64,000 nt of DNA from Lactobacillus kefiranofaciens (lineage in GTDB: Bacteria > Bacillota > Bacilli > Lactobacillales > Lactobacillaceae). Below are positions 9,541 through 17,536 of the stretch, piece after piece (the first letter of the stretch is position 1; the number at the start of each line of letters is the position of its first letter). Below the pieces are notes generated by a model. It made no database searches. It was not told where the DNA came from and saw nothing but the letters and a program-made list of their open reading frames with translations. The stretch lies in assembly GCF_900103655.1 (NCBI RefSeq), contig NZ_FMXC01000005.1:1-64000 (forward strand), written 5' to 3'. Position numbers and translations under genes: made by a program.

Positions 9541-10461
9541 ATGATTAACCAAAATATTTGGCAGCAACTAGCTGCCCTAACTCCAATCGAAAAAAAGCAG
9601 ATTGCTAAACATCAATTTGTTAATGATCTTTCACCATATGTTCTAATAACAAACGGTAAAAAACGAGTAGTCAATCAAAAACTACTTAGCCATCACTCCA
9701 TTTATTTAAGCAAACACAATCGCTTCGCTCCCTATCCTTTGCATAGTCATGAATTCGTAGAAATTAATTATATGCTTAAAGGCAACTGTGATGAACTAGT
9801 TGAAGGAGAACATATTCATCTGACTCAAGGCGATGTGTTAATGATGGATATTGGCTGTCATCATTGTATTGATCAACTAGATAAAAATGATTTAATGATC
9901 AATTTGATCTTTAACAATAAAAATATTTCTCTACAAAATGAAAATAAGCAAAAATTTATCATCTTCCCTAAAAATGAAGATATTACTAATACTATGGATG
10001 ATATTATCAATGAATATTATTCCGGTTCTATCTACCGCGGCTTAATTATCGACAATTATTTTAATATTTTATTAGCTAAGATTATTCGTAATTATCCTAT
10101 GATCGAAAAAAAGGTTTATGGCAATCAGAGTCGCTTGCTAGTCGATCTCCTAACCGAAATTTCTAATGACTATCAGAATGTTTCTTTGAGCAAATTAGCT
10201 GATCGTTATGGCTATACTAAGCCTTACTTGAGTAATTTAATTAAAAAATTAACCGGACACACCTTCATTGAATTGCGCACCAAAAAGCGTCTTGAACAAG
10301 CGCAATATTTACTTACTTCTAGCAATTATTCCATTGCTAAAATTTGTGAATTAGTTGGTATCCATAATCAAAATTCTTTTTACACGAAGTTTAAGCAACA
10401 ATACCAAATGATGCCCAGCGATTATCGTAAAAAGAACTATTTGACCGACCATTTCATTTAA
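9541..10461 (+). CDS. AraC-family transcriptional regulator
   Basis: 306 residues. The N-terminal half is a cupin-type sensor (PLHSHEFVEINYMLKG and the second histidine-rich strand MDIGCHHCID); the C-terminal 100 residues are two helix-turn-helix units (VSLSKLADRYGYTKPYLSNLIKKLTG and IAKICELVGIHNQNSFYTKFKQQY). Such proteins usually sense a sugar or small metabolite and activate neighbours. It is divergent from adh and 46 nt upstream of the nucleoside hydrolase gene, with which it may be cotranscribed. The ribosome binding site is weak (AGAAG). Confidence 0.88.
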   Translation: MINQNIWQQLAALTPIEKKQIAKHQFVNDLSPYVLITNGKKRVVNQKLLSHHSIYLSKHNRFAPYPLHSHEFVEINYMLKGNCDELVEGEHIHLTQGDVLMMDIGCHHCIDQLDKNDLMINLIFNNKNISLQNENKQKFIIFPKNEDITNTMDDIINEYYSGSIYRGLIIDNYFNILLAKIIRNYPMIEKKVYGNQSRLLVDLLTEISNDYQNVSLSKLADRYGYTKPYLSNLIKKLTGHTFIELRTKKRLEQAQYLLTSSNYSIAKICELVGIHNQNSFYTKFKQQYQMMPSDYRKKNYLTDHFI

Positions 10462-10507
10462 AGTCTTGCTAAAATAGATTTAGATAGTTAAAAAGGCAGA
10501 ACAAGCA

Positions 10508-11437
10508 ATGAAAAATATTTATTTTAATCATGACGGTAATATTGATGACCTAGTTTCATACTTACTATTGCTCCAAGCACCAAACATTAAATTATTGGGT
10601 GTAGGAGCAATTGATGCTGACGGCTACATCGATCCTTCTGTTGAAGCATGCCGCAAAATGACAGATCTCTTTAACTTGCGTAAAGATAAATTAGCCGTGG
10701 CACGGTCAAATTCACTGGCGGTTAACCAGTTTCCACATGAATGGCGCATGGCAACTTATTCTTTTAACTACTTGCCAATCTTAAATGAAAAAGGTTCAAT
10801 TGCTACCCCGCAAGCGGAATTACCAGCTCACTTAGATTTAGTCGATAAAGTTAAAAAGTCTACAGAACCCGTAACTTTAGTCATGACTGGTCCTTTAACT
10901 GACTTAGCTAGAGCACTAGATGTCGATTCCAGTATTGAAAAGAATATCAAAAAGCTCTATTGGATGGGTGGCTCTCTTGACGGACACGGCAATGTCGCTA
11001 TGATTAACGCAGACGGCAGTCAAGAATGGAATTCCTTCTGGGACCCATATGCAGTCAAGCGCGTTTTCAAATCAAACATTCCGATTCAAATGGTGGGCTT
11101 AGAAAGTACTGAAGAATTGCCGCTTAACGATGAATTAAGACAGCATTGGGCAAGCTTGCGCAAATATCCAGCAATGGACTTAGTAGGCCAAGGCTACAGT
11201 TTAATTATTTCGATTCCAAGTGCTGAATTATATTTATGGGATGTATTAACCACAGTAAGTGCTCTTTATCCAGAAATCGTTGAAACTGAAACGGCACATG
11301 CCAAAGTAATTACTGATGGATTACGTGCCGGCAGCTTCGATCGTGATCCTAATGGACGAGAAGTTGCCATCGTTACCAAGGCACACAAAGATTTATTCTT
11401 CCAAAAGATGGATGAAATCCTGGAAAGAACAAAATAA
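10508..11437 (+). CDS. Inosine-uridine-preferring nucleoside hydrolase family protein
   Basis: 309 residues. The family cleaves the N-glycosidic bond of ribonucleosides with a calcium bound by an N-terminal aspartate cluster. That cluster reads FNHDGNIDD here: the catalytic and two calcium-binding aspartates are kept, but the first Asp of the DxDxxxDD pattern is Asn. VTLVMTGPLTDLARAL and the late WDxxT-type motif (YLWDVLTTVSAL) are also present. It follows the AraC regulator on the same strand, which suggests nucleoside use under its control. The exact substrate is unknown. Confidence 0.88.
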   Translation: MKNIYFNHDGNIDDLVSYLLLLQAPNIKLLGVGAIDADGYIDPSVEACRKMTDLFNLRKDKLAVARSNSLAVNQFPHEWRMATYSFNYLPILNEKGSIATPQAELPAHLDLVDKVKKSTEPVTLVMTGPLTDLARALDVDSSIEKNIKKLYWMGGSLDGHGNVAMINADGSQEWNSFWDPYAVKRVFKSNIPIQMVGLESTEELPLNDELRQHWASLRKYPAMDLVGQGYSLIISIPSAELYLWDVLTTVSALYPEIVETETAHAKVITDGLRAGSFDRDPNGREVAIVTKAHKDLFFQKMDEILERTK

Positions 11438-11445
11438 GATTAATG

Positions 11446-11474
11446 AAAAAGGCATCCGACTGGATGCCCTTTTT
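11446..11474. terminator. Bidirectional terminator
   Basis: GGCATCC/GGATGCC stem with flanking A and T runs between convergent genes. Confidence 0.85.
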
Positions 11475-11988
11475 AAATTGCCTTAATTGCTTTTTTATAA
11501 AGAATCACTGCAATCCAGGCCGAAATAAAGGATGGCAAAACAATCACCACGAACAGGTTCGGATCCAAAAAATTCCCCACTCGAATGAAATGCGTAATTG
11601 AGCTAATATGCTTGATATTGCTGAAAATTGCCTGATAAACAGTAACATAAATCAAACACCACTGAATGTAATATTCTACCAAAGTCAACGTTGTAGTTGA
11701 AAATTTAAAAACGTGAGCTGCAATTCGCATCCCCCAATAAACAAAAATTCCCGACAAAACTACAAATACTGCCAGCAGCAAAAATAAATTTCCTAGATTA
11801 ATATGATCTCGATTTCGCATTAATAAATATGCAATCACTAAAAAGATCAAAAAATTAATCGTCGAAAAGAAAATTTGAATTACAAACAAAATAGCAGCTT
11901 TCAAAAATTCAAATTTATGCTCTGAACGAAAAAGAGCGATAATCAAGACGATAATCGCACCAATAATAAAATAAGTACTTACATGCAA
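11473..11988 (-). CDS. Unknown 171-aa membrane protein (about five TM segments)
   Basis: I do not recognise the function. Hydrophobic segments lie near residues 4-20, 29-57, 66-87, 100-123 and 140-165, with a basic C-terminus (YKKAIKAI). It follows the FMN-binding gene by 16 nt and both are read from the same leader, so the two very likely form an operon. A membrane partner for a flavoprotein suggests a redox or transport role, but nothing in this sequence shows a cofactor site. Confidence 0.7.
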   Translation of the reverse strand: MHVSTYFIIGAIIVLIIALFRSEHKFEFLKAAILFVIQIFFSTINFLIFLVIAYLLMRNRDHINLGNLFLLLAVFVVLSGIFVYWGMRIAAHVFKFSTTTLTLVEYYIQWCLIYVTVYQAIFSNIKHISSITHFIRVGNFLDPNLFVVIVLPSFISAWIAVILYKKAIKAI

Positions 11989-12004
11989 AGCAAACTTACC
12001 CTTT

Positions 12005-12274
12005 CTACTTTTCTGCCTGCTTAAGTGCTTGCCTTACTGCATCTTTAACTCCATTAGAAGTAAAAGTAGCACCTGTAACTGCATCAATATCGGCCGATTG
12101 CTGCGTCATAATTTCTTGCTCTAGCTGCTTTTGAGCTTTTTGTCCATACTGTGGCGTTTCTGTCGTCAAATCTAGATCTACATGATTAATCCTACCATCT
12201 TTAATCTCCAAGCGTGCAGATACAAAGCCTGCCATGCCCCGTGCCTTGGCTGTATAAGTTCCATCTTTTAACAT
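12005..12274 (-). CDS. Small FMN-binding domain protein, 89 aa
   Basis: A single FMN-binding domain with DGTYTAKARGMAGFVSARL at the start and the VTGATFTS motif, which matches the SGAT-type site where FMN can be attached covalently to Thr in NqrC/RnfG, PplA and fumarate reductases. There is no signal peptide, so unlike PplA the protein should stay in the cytosol, where the usual exported flavinylation would not apply. The stand-alone size is at the low end. The ATG follows CGGGAGGA. It leads the operon with the 5-TM protein and is preceded by a terminator-bearing leader. Confidence 0.85.
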   Translation of the reverse strand: MLKDGTYTAKARGMAGFVSARLEIKDGRINHVDLDLTTETPQYGQKAQKQLEQEIMTQQSADIDAVTGATFTSNGVKDAVRQALKQAEK

Positions 12275-12296
12275 TTGAAAATCCTCCCGATCAAAA

Positions 12297-12463
12297 AAAT
12301 GCTCTTGTATCTATTATACAAGAGCATCATTAGGAAAAGACATAAAGATATTAATTTTGGTATACCATTATGTGAAAATTATTGATATACTTATTGCTGG
12401 GTCTAAAATGTTTTATAAGTCCTTATTATGACCCAGGCAGGTAGTAGAAATCCCCTTCTACCT
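12297..12463 (-). ncRNA. Structured 5' leader with an intrinsic terminator before the FMN-binding gene
   Basis: Read leftward from an extended -10 box (TGCTATAAT, 12476-12469), the leader folds into a 5' hairpin (CAGGTAG...CTACCTG), a second helix CTGGGTC/GACCCAG (12437-12396 region), a weaker GUAUAUC/GGUAUAC pairing, and then a 12-bp stem ATGCTCTTGTAT/ATACAAGAGCAT at 12299-12327 followed by seven T, about 20 nt before the start codon. That order, folded domain then terminator then ribosome binding site, is the layout of a riboswitch or attenuator. It does not match the FMN (RFN), SAM, TPP or T-box consensus that I know. The 5' hairpin also looks like a terminator on the other strand. Confidence 0.5.
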
Positions 12464-12484
12464 GTTTTATTATAGCACTTTATA

Positions 12485-12543
12485 TAACGGGCGTTACTTA
12501 ATTGCTAAAACTCTTTTGTTTTTCGGTACAAAAGAGCTTTTTA
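12485..12543. terminator. Orphan bidirectional terminator and a 12-bp palindrome
   Basis: CTCTTTTGT/ACAAAAGAG at 12518-12540 is flanked by T runs on both strands, yet no annotated gene reads into it. Just left of it TAACGGGCGTTA (12485-12496) is a dyad lying where the -35 box of the leftward FMN-leader promoter would be, and could be an operator. Confidence 0.55.
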
Positions 12544-12612
12544 TTGCGCTATTACCCTTTAATTACGTTAAAATTGAATAAGTATAGTAGTTTTAATTAA
12601 AGAGGGTAAAAC

Positions 12613-14223
12613 ATGTATCCAGATAATAATATTCTTACATATCTAAAGTGGCGAGGAGATGTTGATTTTAGCACATCACCTTTTAACAACATCGATGCAC
12701 TTGTTTTATCTATTTTTTCATACTTAGATCTGCCCGATATTGTTAGTAGCGATGGCCAAACGATCACACTCGAAAAAGCAGCGCAGCTTTATTTCGCACC
12801 TGATCATAATCGCAATGATAATTTGCAGTATCAACAATTATTTAAATTAATGGCCGAAGCAGATCGCTTTAAAGGTGCAAACTTATCTTATTTTGTTAGT
12901 AGTTTAACTCAGCACACTCAATTCAGTGCTATTAAGATTGAACTAGCAGATGGAACTAATTTTATTGCTTTCCGCGGAACTGATGATTCGCTAATTGGTT
13001 GGAAAGAAGATTTCGAAATTAGCTTTATAATCACAGCGGCGCAAAATCAGGCAGTGAAGTTATTAGAACACATTCTTAAAGCAGATAACCAAGATTACTA
13101 TTTAGGTGGGCATTCTAAAGGCGGCAACCTTGCTGAATACGCGGCCATCAATATTGAACCTAAATTACGCAAACGAATTAAGCGTATTTACACCTTCGAC
13201 TCCCCTGGTATTGCAGAAGAAGTAGGTGCTCAACTGCCACTAAAATATTTACAAAATACGCTCAGACGATTCGTACCAGAATTTAGCGTAATTGGGCGAT
13301 TATTTGAGCCCAAAAATATTAATCCAACAATCGTTAACAGTGTTAACAAAAACTTGAGCCAACACGACGCTTTTAGTTGGCAGATTATTGGCTCTAACTT
13401 TGATACTAGACGTCATCTCAACCCGCAATCTCAGGTTTACAATCAATTGATCAATCAATGGATTGGGGATGCTACGCTAGATGAACGTGAATCACTAACT
13501 AATGATTTATTTTCTGCTTTAGGCGCAGGTGGCGCTACTAAGATCAATGAACTTAATAAAAACGGCTTTGGTGGTTTTGGCGCAATTTTATTCTCCTTCG
13601 CAGATTCATCACGTAGAACTAGATTCGTCTTTGGTTCACTTATCTCATCTATTTGGCAAATGATCAAAAGCCGTCACTTCACCCAGGTATTATTCTCAAC
13701 CGATACGATTGTTGGCTGGGCAATGGTTATATTAGGAATTATTAGTCTCACCCTGCCACAATATGCGGTTAGAGCATTTGGAGCGTTAGTTGCTTTCACT
13801 GGAATTGGTTTTAGTGTTCATCAAATCTTAGACACGGCCAAGTCCAAATTAAAAGACAGACAAAAAAACTTCTTTATTATTTCATACTTAATTGTTTTCG
13901 CATTATCAACAGCCTTAATTTCAAACAATCGCCTATTAATCTTTTTAGCTCATTATTTCTTAGGACTGTTCCTAATTATTTATTCCTATGTTAGATTGCG
14001 GCAATTGATTCTACGCCGAATCCCAGGCATCTTTTATATTGTGGCAGTAGCTATCGAAGCTTTGATTGCCTTTGCATTAGGCATCATCGTGATAGTCAAT
14101 CCCCAGGCTTTTAACCGTAGATCAATTATTATCATTGGCATTCTGCTAATCGCCTATGGCTTCTTTAAACTAATCGGAGAATTATTTAGTCAGCGGCATA
14201 AAATGCCTAAAAAACATCGCTAA
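12613..14223 (+). CDS. Lipase-like (DUF2974/Mbeg1-type) domain fused to an HdeD-like membrane domain
   Basis: 536 residues. The first 300 or so form an alpha/beta-hydrolase of the Mbeg1/DUF2974 type with the nucleophile elbow YLGGHSKGGN (Ser in GxSxG form), a following aspartate in TFDSPGI and a later histidine in SQHDAFSW. The last 180 residues carry about six TM segments, starting at DTIVGWAMVILGIISL, in the paired pattern of HdeD/DUF308 proteins. The fusion would tether a cytosolic esterase or lipase to the membrane. Substrate and role are unknown. GAGGG lies before the ATG; the gene is monocistronic with its own terminator. Confidence 0.75.
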   Translation: MYPDNNILTYLKWRGDVDFSTSPFNNIDALVLSIFSYLDLPDIVSSDGQTITLEKAAQLYFAPDHNRNDNLQYQQLFKLMAEADRFKGANLSYFVSSLTQHTQFSAIKIELADGTNFIAFRGTDDSLIGWKEDFEISFIITAAQNQAVKLLEHILKADNQDYYLGGHSKGGNLAEYAAINIEPKLRKRIKRIYTFDSPGIAEEVGAQLPLKYLQNTLRRFVPEFSVIGRLFEPKNINPTIVNSVNKNLSQHDAFSWQIIGSNFDTRRHLNPQSQVYNQLINQWIGDATLDERESLTNDLFSALGAGGATKINELNKNGFGGFGAILFSFADSSRRTRFVFGSLISSIWQMIKSRHFTQVLFSTDTIVGWAMVILGIISLTLPQYAVRAFGALVAFTGIGFSVHQILDTAKSKLKDRQKNFFIISYLIVFALSTALISNNRLLIFLAHYFLGLFLIIYSYVRLRQLILRRIPGIFYIVAVAIEALIAFALGIIVIVNPQAFNRRSIIIIGILLIAYGFFKLIGELFSQRHKMPKKHR

Positions 14224-14228
14224 AAAAT

Positions 14229-14269
14229 AAGAGCAAAGTAAGTTAAAATTAACACTTACTTTGCTTTTT
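14229..14269 (+). terminator. Terminator after the lipase-like gene
   Basis: GCAAAGTAAGT/ACTTACTTTGC stem followed by five T. Confidence 0.85.
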
Positions 14270-14336
14270 ATGTGAAGTAATTTGTTAGATACTTAATTAA
14301 AGTCTAGCTCCGCAGACTACTCCTTCAGTTCTAAAA

Positions 14337-14456
14337 TTAATTCTCAGCTACCCAACCATTTGCTTCAAGCATTGTTACAGCATCATTAATCTTCAATTCA
14401 GTATTGCCAAAGTGTAATTCATTGTTCTTCATTTCAGTTTTAATAGCTTCTAACAT
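14337..14456 (-). CDS. 39-aa small protein, unknown
   Basis: Begins MLEAIKTEMKNNELHFG and ends ANGWVAEN. TGAGGTAATTAAA puts a good ribosome binding site 8 nt before the ATG, and codon use is like the neighbours. The peptide is acidic and soluble, predicted as two helices split by a short HFGNTELK strand. There is no membrane segment or leader feature, so it is not an obvious bacteriocin or toxin. No family is recognised. Confidence 0.6.
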   Translation of the reverse strand: MLEAIKTEMKNNELHFGNTELKINDAVTMLEANGWVAEN

Positions 14457-14564
14457 TTTAATTACCTCACATTTTCTAACGTGCTTTTTCTCTTTACGCA
14501 TATATAATAACACTGGTTATTTTAATTACAAGCCCAATTTAAAAAATTATTCTTTTTTAATCAG

Positions 14565-14605
14565 AAAAATAGCTAAGAACGTTGTTAGATCAACACCCTT
14601 AGCTA
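14565..14605 (-). terminator. Terminator after the Nudix hydrolase gene
   Basis: TAGCTAAG/CTTAGCTA outer stem with GTTG/CAAC inner pairs; five T follow on the minus strand. Confidence 0.75.
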
Positions 14606-14643
14606 AATAAAAATTTTAAAAATAATTTCTTCAATAACGTTAA

Positions 14644-15267
14644 TTAATCAAAAACAGTTTGCCAGTTAGGATCTTTTGAAGCTCGATAGCACATCTCCAG
14701 CTGTTCTGGTGTATTGCGATCAAGCGATAATCTAGGCAAATTATCTAAAGCAAAATAACGGCAATCTGATGTTTCAGTATTATCTTCAAACTTGCCGCCT
14801 AAGACTTTGCAAAGGTAAATTGCCTTCATGATACCTGTAGCTAAAATCGGCTTGTTATGCTTATTCCGATCTTGTAGTGCAATTAGTTTAATTGGCTCAA
14901 CATCTCTGCCAGATTCCTCTTTAGCCTCTTTAATACAATTTTCTTTAGTAGAAAGATTGGCCTCGCACCATCCTCCAGGCATTGACCAATCATCAGACAA
15001 TTTTTCATGAACTAGCAAAATTCGATCATCCTTAAAAATAGCAGCCCGTGTTTCAATCTTGGGCGTTTGATATCCCTCATCACCACAAAAAAGCGTCTTA
15101 ACCTGTTTAAGTGGCATTCCGGTTTTAGCAGCCATCATTTCAGCGGCAATTTGTCGAACCTGCTCATAGCGTTCTCGATCAAACACATCATTCCCATATT
15201 TCAAGCCATTCTGCGCGATACTCTGTAATTCAACCGCCCAATCTGTAAACTGATCATTAGTTTTCAT
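14644..15267 (-). CDS. Nudix hydrolase with N-terminal helical domain
   Basis: 207 residues. The first 60 or so are the helical hydrolase-N-terminal domain (WAVELQSIAQNGLKYG), which pairs with a Nudix domain in the family that includes Bacillus CDP-choline and ADP-ribose pyrophosphatases. The Nudix core reads GGWCEANLST...KEAKEESGRD: the catalytic KExxxEE part is intact, while the first glutamate of the classic box is absent, as in relatives with GGWCDV. The substrate is probably a nucleoside diphosphate derivative. It is 9 nt downstream of the serine hydrolase gene and probably cotranscribed. Confidence 0.88.
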   Translation of the reverse strand: MKTNDQFTDWAVELQSIAQNGLKYGNDVFDRERYEQVRQIAAEMMAAKTGMPLKQVKTLFCGDEGYQTPKIETRAAIFKDDRILLVHEKLSDDWSMPGGWCEANLSTKENCIKEAKEESGRDVEPIKLIALQDRNKHNKPILATGIMKAIYLCKVLGGKFEDNTETSDCRYFALDNLPRLSLDRNTPEQLEMCYRASKDPNWQTVFD

Positions 15268-15276
15268 AATTTGCTC

Positions 15277-16376
15277 CTAACCCTTAATAAAGATGCCGGA
15301 CTTAATATGCTTTAGAATGCCATAGGCAACTCTCCTATTTTGATTCTTGCTACCATATGGCTGATTCAAGAACATGACGATACCATTACGATTATCAGTC
15401 GTCAATTGCATCCAATTAACAAAGTGGGTATCACCAAAATTGCCATAAGCTAGTTTTAATCTACCACGATTCTTTAGATACACTCCACCAGAATAAGTAG
15501 TCATCTTAGACTTCAAGTGAGTCAAATAGTTAAATTGCTTTTTAGTCAAAATTTTGCCATTAGATAGACCTTGCTGAATTTTAAAGTAATCTCTAGCTGT
15601 AGAGAACAAATTGCCTGCACCAGGAAGCTGCGAAACTACATATTTATTAGCATAACTTGGACTTTGATAATTCTTGCCATAGCGATATAAATAAGAGATC
15701 GCATCTGTCTTGGGACGAAGAATATCTTGATATATATATGTTCCCTTCAAGTGTAATGGTCTGATAATTCTACTTCTCACGTTGGCGGCATAAGATTTTC
15801 CTGTTACTTTACGAATGATCCCCGCTAGCAAAACAAAATTAGCATTATTGTAATTAAATTGTCCTATTTTAGTACTTGGAGTAGCATCAGCTTTAGCTAC
15901 AATCCACTTAATTGCACCATTTTCGGAGAAATTAACACCATGACTTGATTCCGTACCAACAATATTAATTCCCGATGTATGTGTCAATAATTGTCCTACG
16001 GTAATTTTAGAAGAATGCTTCAACAACGGATACCAGTGTGAAATTTTAGTATTTTGCGATAGTTTCTTTTGATAAATTAATTGAGTGATTATGGCAGCCG
16101 TAATCGACTTCTGCAATGAGCCTACTGGATACACTAACTTAGCGCTACCGTTATTAATCTTACGGCGATAATAGCCATAACCTACACTGACAGTCTGATG
16201 GTGTCCATCCTTGACAATCTCAATCGTGCCACGCATGTGATGTTTTTTCAGTGTTTTAATAGTATATTTACGCAATTGTCTATTTCCTTAGCATTAACCT
16301 TTTGAGGCCCAATGAGAAATGCTCCTAAGCCAATAATCAATGCGATTAAAATTCCACATTTTTTTATTAATTTCAA
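15277..16376 (-). pseudogene. Secreted serine hydrolase (class C beta-lactamase/PBP fold), signal peptide out of frame
   Basis: The mature domain (16275 to 15277, 332 codons) has the SxxK motif in SLQKS, YNNANF as the YxN element and LLTHTSGI, marking a class-C type peptidase/esterase. Upstream, a frame from TTG 16376, 8 nt after AGAAGG, encodes a clear Sec signal (MKLIKKCGILIALIIGLG... ending VNA). The two frames differ by one base near 16275: an extra T would join KEIDN to LRKYTIK. As it stands the signal peptide ends at a nearby stop, and the body could start only at TTG 16275 without export, so the gene is probably inactive. Confidence 0.8.
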
Positions 16377-16423
16377 AATAAATACCTTCTTTAGTCTTGA
16401 TCCTGAAATATTCTACCACAAAC

Positions 16424-16464
16424 AAAAAGGACAAAATTGCCTTTTATGACATTTTGTCCTTTCA
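16424..16464 (-). terminator. Terminator of the lysA-asd operon
   Basis: AAAGGACAAAAT/ATTTTGTCCTTT, a perfect 12-bp stem, with T runs after it on the minus strand. Confidence 0.9.
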
Positions 16465-16477
16465 TTTCTAATCAAAT

Positions 16478-17536
16478 TTAAATCAAGTTCATCTTAACTA
16501 AATATTCTGCGTTTTCAACGGTATTCCAGGCAGCACCCTTTAATAAATTATCGGCAACTACCCACATATTGAAGGCACCCTTGTTTTCATAATCAGGACG
16601 AATACGACCAACAAAAGTTTCTCGCTTGTCAGCTGCATTAATTGGTTGCGGATAAACCTGATGCTTAATATCATCCTGCAGCACAACTCCTGGGAAATCA
16701 GCAACAGCATCCATAATATCTTGTGTAGTTGCAGTTTCATCTTCCACAGTAAAGTAGACGCTTTCGCCGTGAGCAATCGGCACAGGCACTCTAACACAAG
16801 TAGCCGTAACCTTAATATCTTTAGCATTCATATCATTTAACATAATCTTTTTAGTTTCATGAATCATCTTCCATTCTTCATGTGAATAACCACTATCTTC
16901 TAAGACATCAATCTGTGGCAATAAGTTAAACGCTAATGGATAATGTTTCTTATCTCCCTTAGTTGGCAAAATCTTCGCATCTGCCTGCATACCTTTGCCA
17001 TCTAAATAATCTTGTGCTTCTTTTTTCAATTCTTCAATGGCTGCTTGACCAGCACCAGAAGCCGCTTGATAAGTAGAAACAATAATTTGCTTTAAACCGA
17101 ACTTTCTTCTAATCGGCTCAAGCGCCATTACCATTTGAATAGTAGAGCAGTTAGGATTGGCAACAATGCCGTGGTGCTTCTTTAAAGCCTCTGGATTAAC
17201 TTCAGGCACTACTAATGGCACATCTGGTTCCATTCTAAAGGCACTGGTATTGTCGACACAAACTGCCCCACGCTTAACAGCTTCTGGCAAAAATTTCTTG
17301 GATACTGCGCCACCGGCTGATGATAACACTAAATCAATTCCATTAAAGGAATCCGGAGTAGTTTCTTCAACCGTCAAATTCTGATCTCTAAATTTTAAAA
17401 CTGTCCCAGCTGAGCGAGATGAAGCCAATAGCTTTACGCTTTTTACCGGAATAGTTGACTTAGCTAATTGATCAATCATTCTTCTGCCGACAGCACCAGT
17501 AGCACCTAAAATTGCTACATTATATTCTCTAACCAT
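16478..17536 (-). CDS. asd: Aspartate-semialdehyde dehydrogenase
   Basis: Reduces aspartyl phosphate to aspartate semialdehyde with NADPH, the second step toward lysine. The 352-residue protein has the [11 protein letters not shown] nucleotide-binding loop, the catalytic Cys in ANPNCSTIQ, and the [10 protein letters not shown] and active-site [11 protein letters not shown] segments. It is the last gene of the lysA operon; its ATG overlaps the patA stop (TAATG), so translation is coupled. A strong terminator follows. Confidence 0.96.
   Translation of the reverse strand: MVREYNVAILGATGAVGRRMIDQLAKSTIPVKSVKLLASSRSAGTVLKFRDQNLTVEETTPDSFNGIDLVLSSAGGAVSKKFLPEAVKRGAVCVDNTSAFRMEPDVPLVVPEVNPEALKKHHGIVANPNCSTIQMVMALEPIRRKFGLKQIIVSTYQAASGAGQAAIEELKKEAQDYLDGKGMQADAKILPTKGDKKHYPLAFNLLPQIDVLEDSGYSHEEWKMIHETKKIMLNDMNAKDIKVTATCVRVPVPIAHGESVYFTVEDETATTQDIMDAVADFPGVVLQDDIKHQVYPQPINAADKRETFVGRIRPDYENKGAFNMWVVADNLLKGAAWNTVENAEYLVKMNLI

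Noticed and set aside
12297-12463. FMN (RFN) riboswitch before the FMN-binding gene
   Set aside because: The conserved RFN blocks (AGGAUAUG at the start, the GGGUGNAA-type and ACCGGCGG segments) are absent; only the general leader-terminator layout is shared.
14404-14610. 68-aa plus-strand frame
   Set aside because: Antisense to the 39-aa peptide gene and its leader, and crosses the Nudix terminator; no ribosome binding site.
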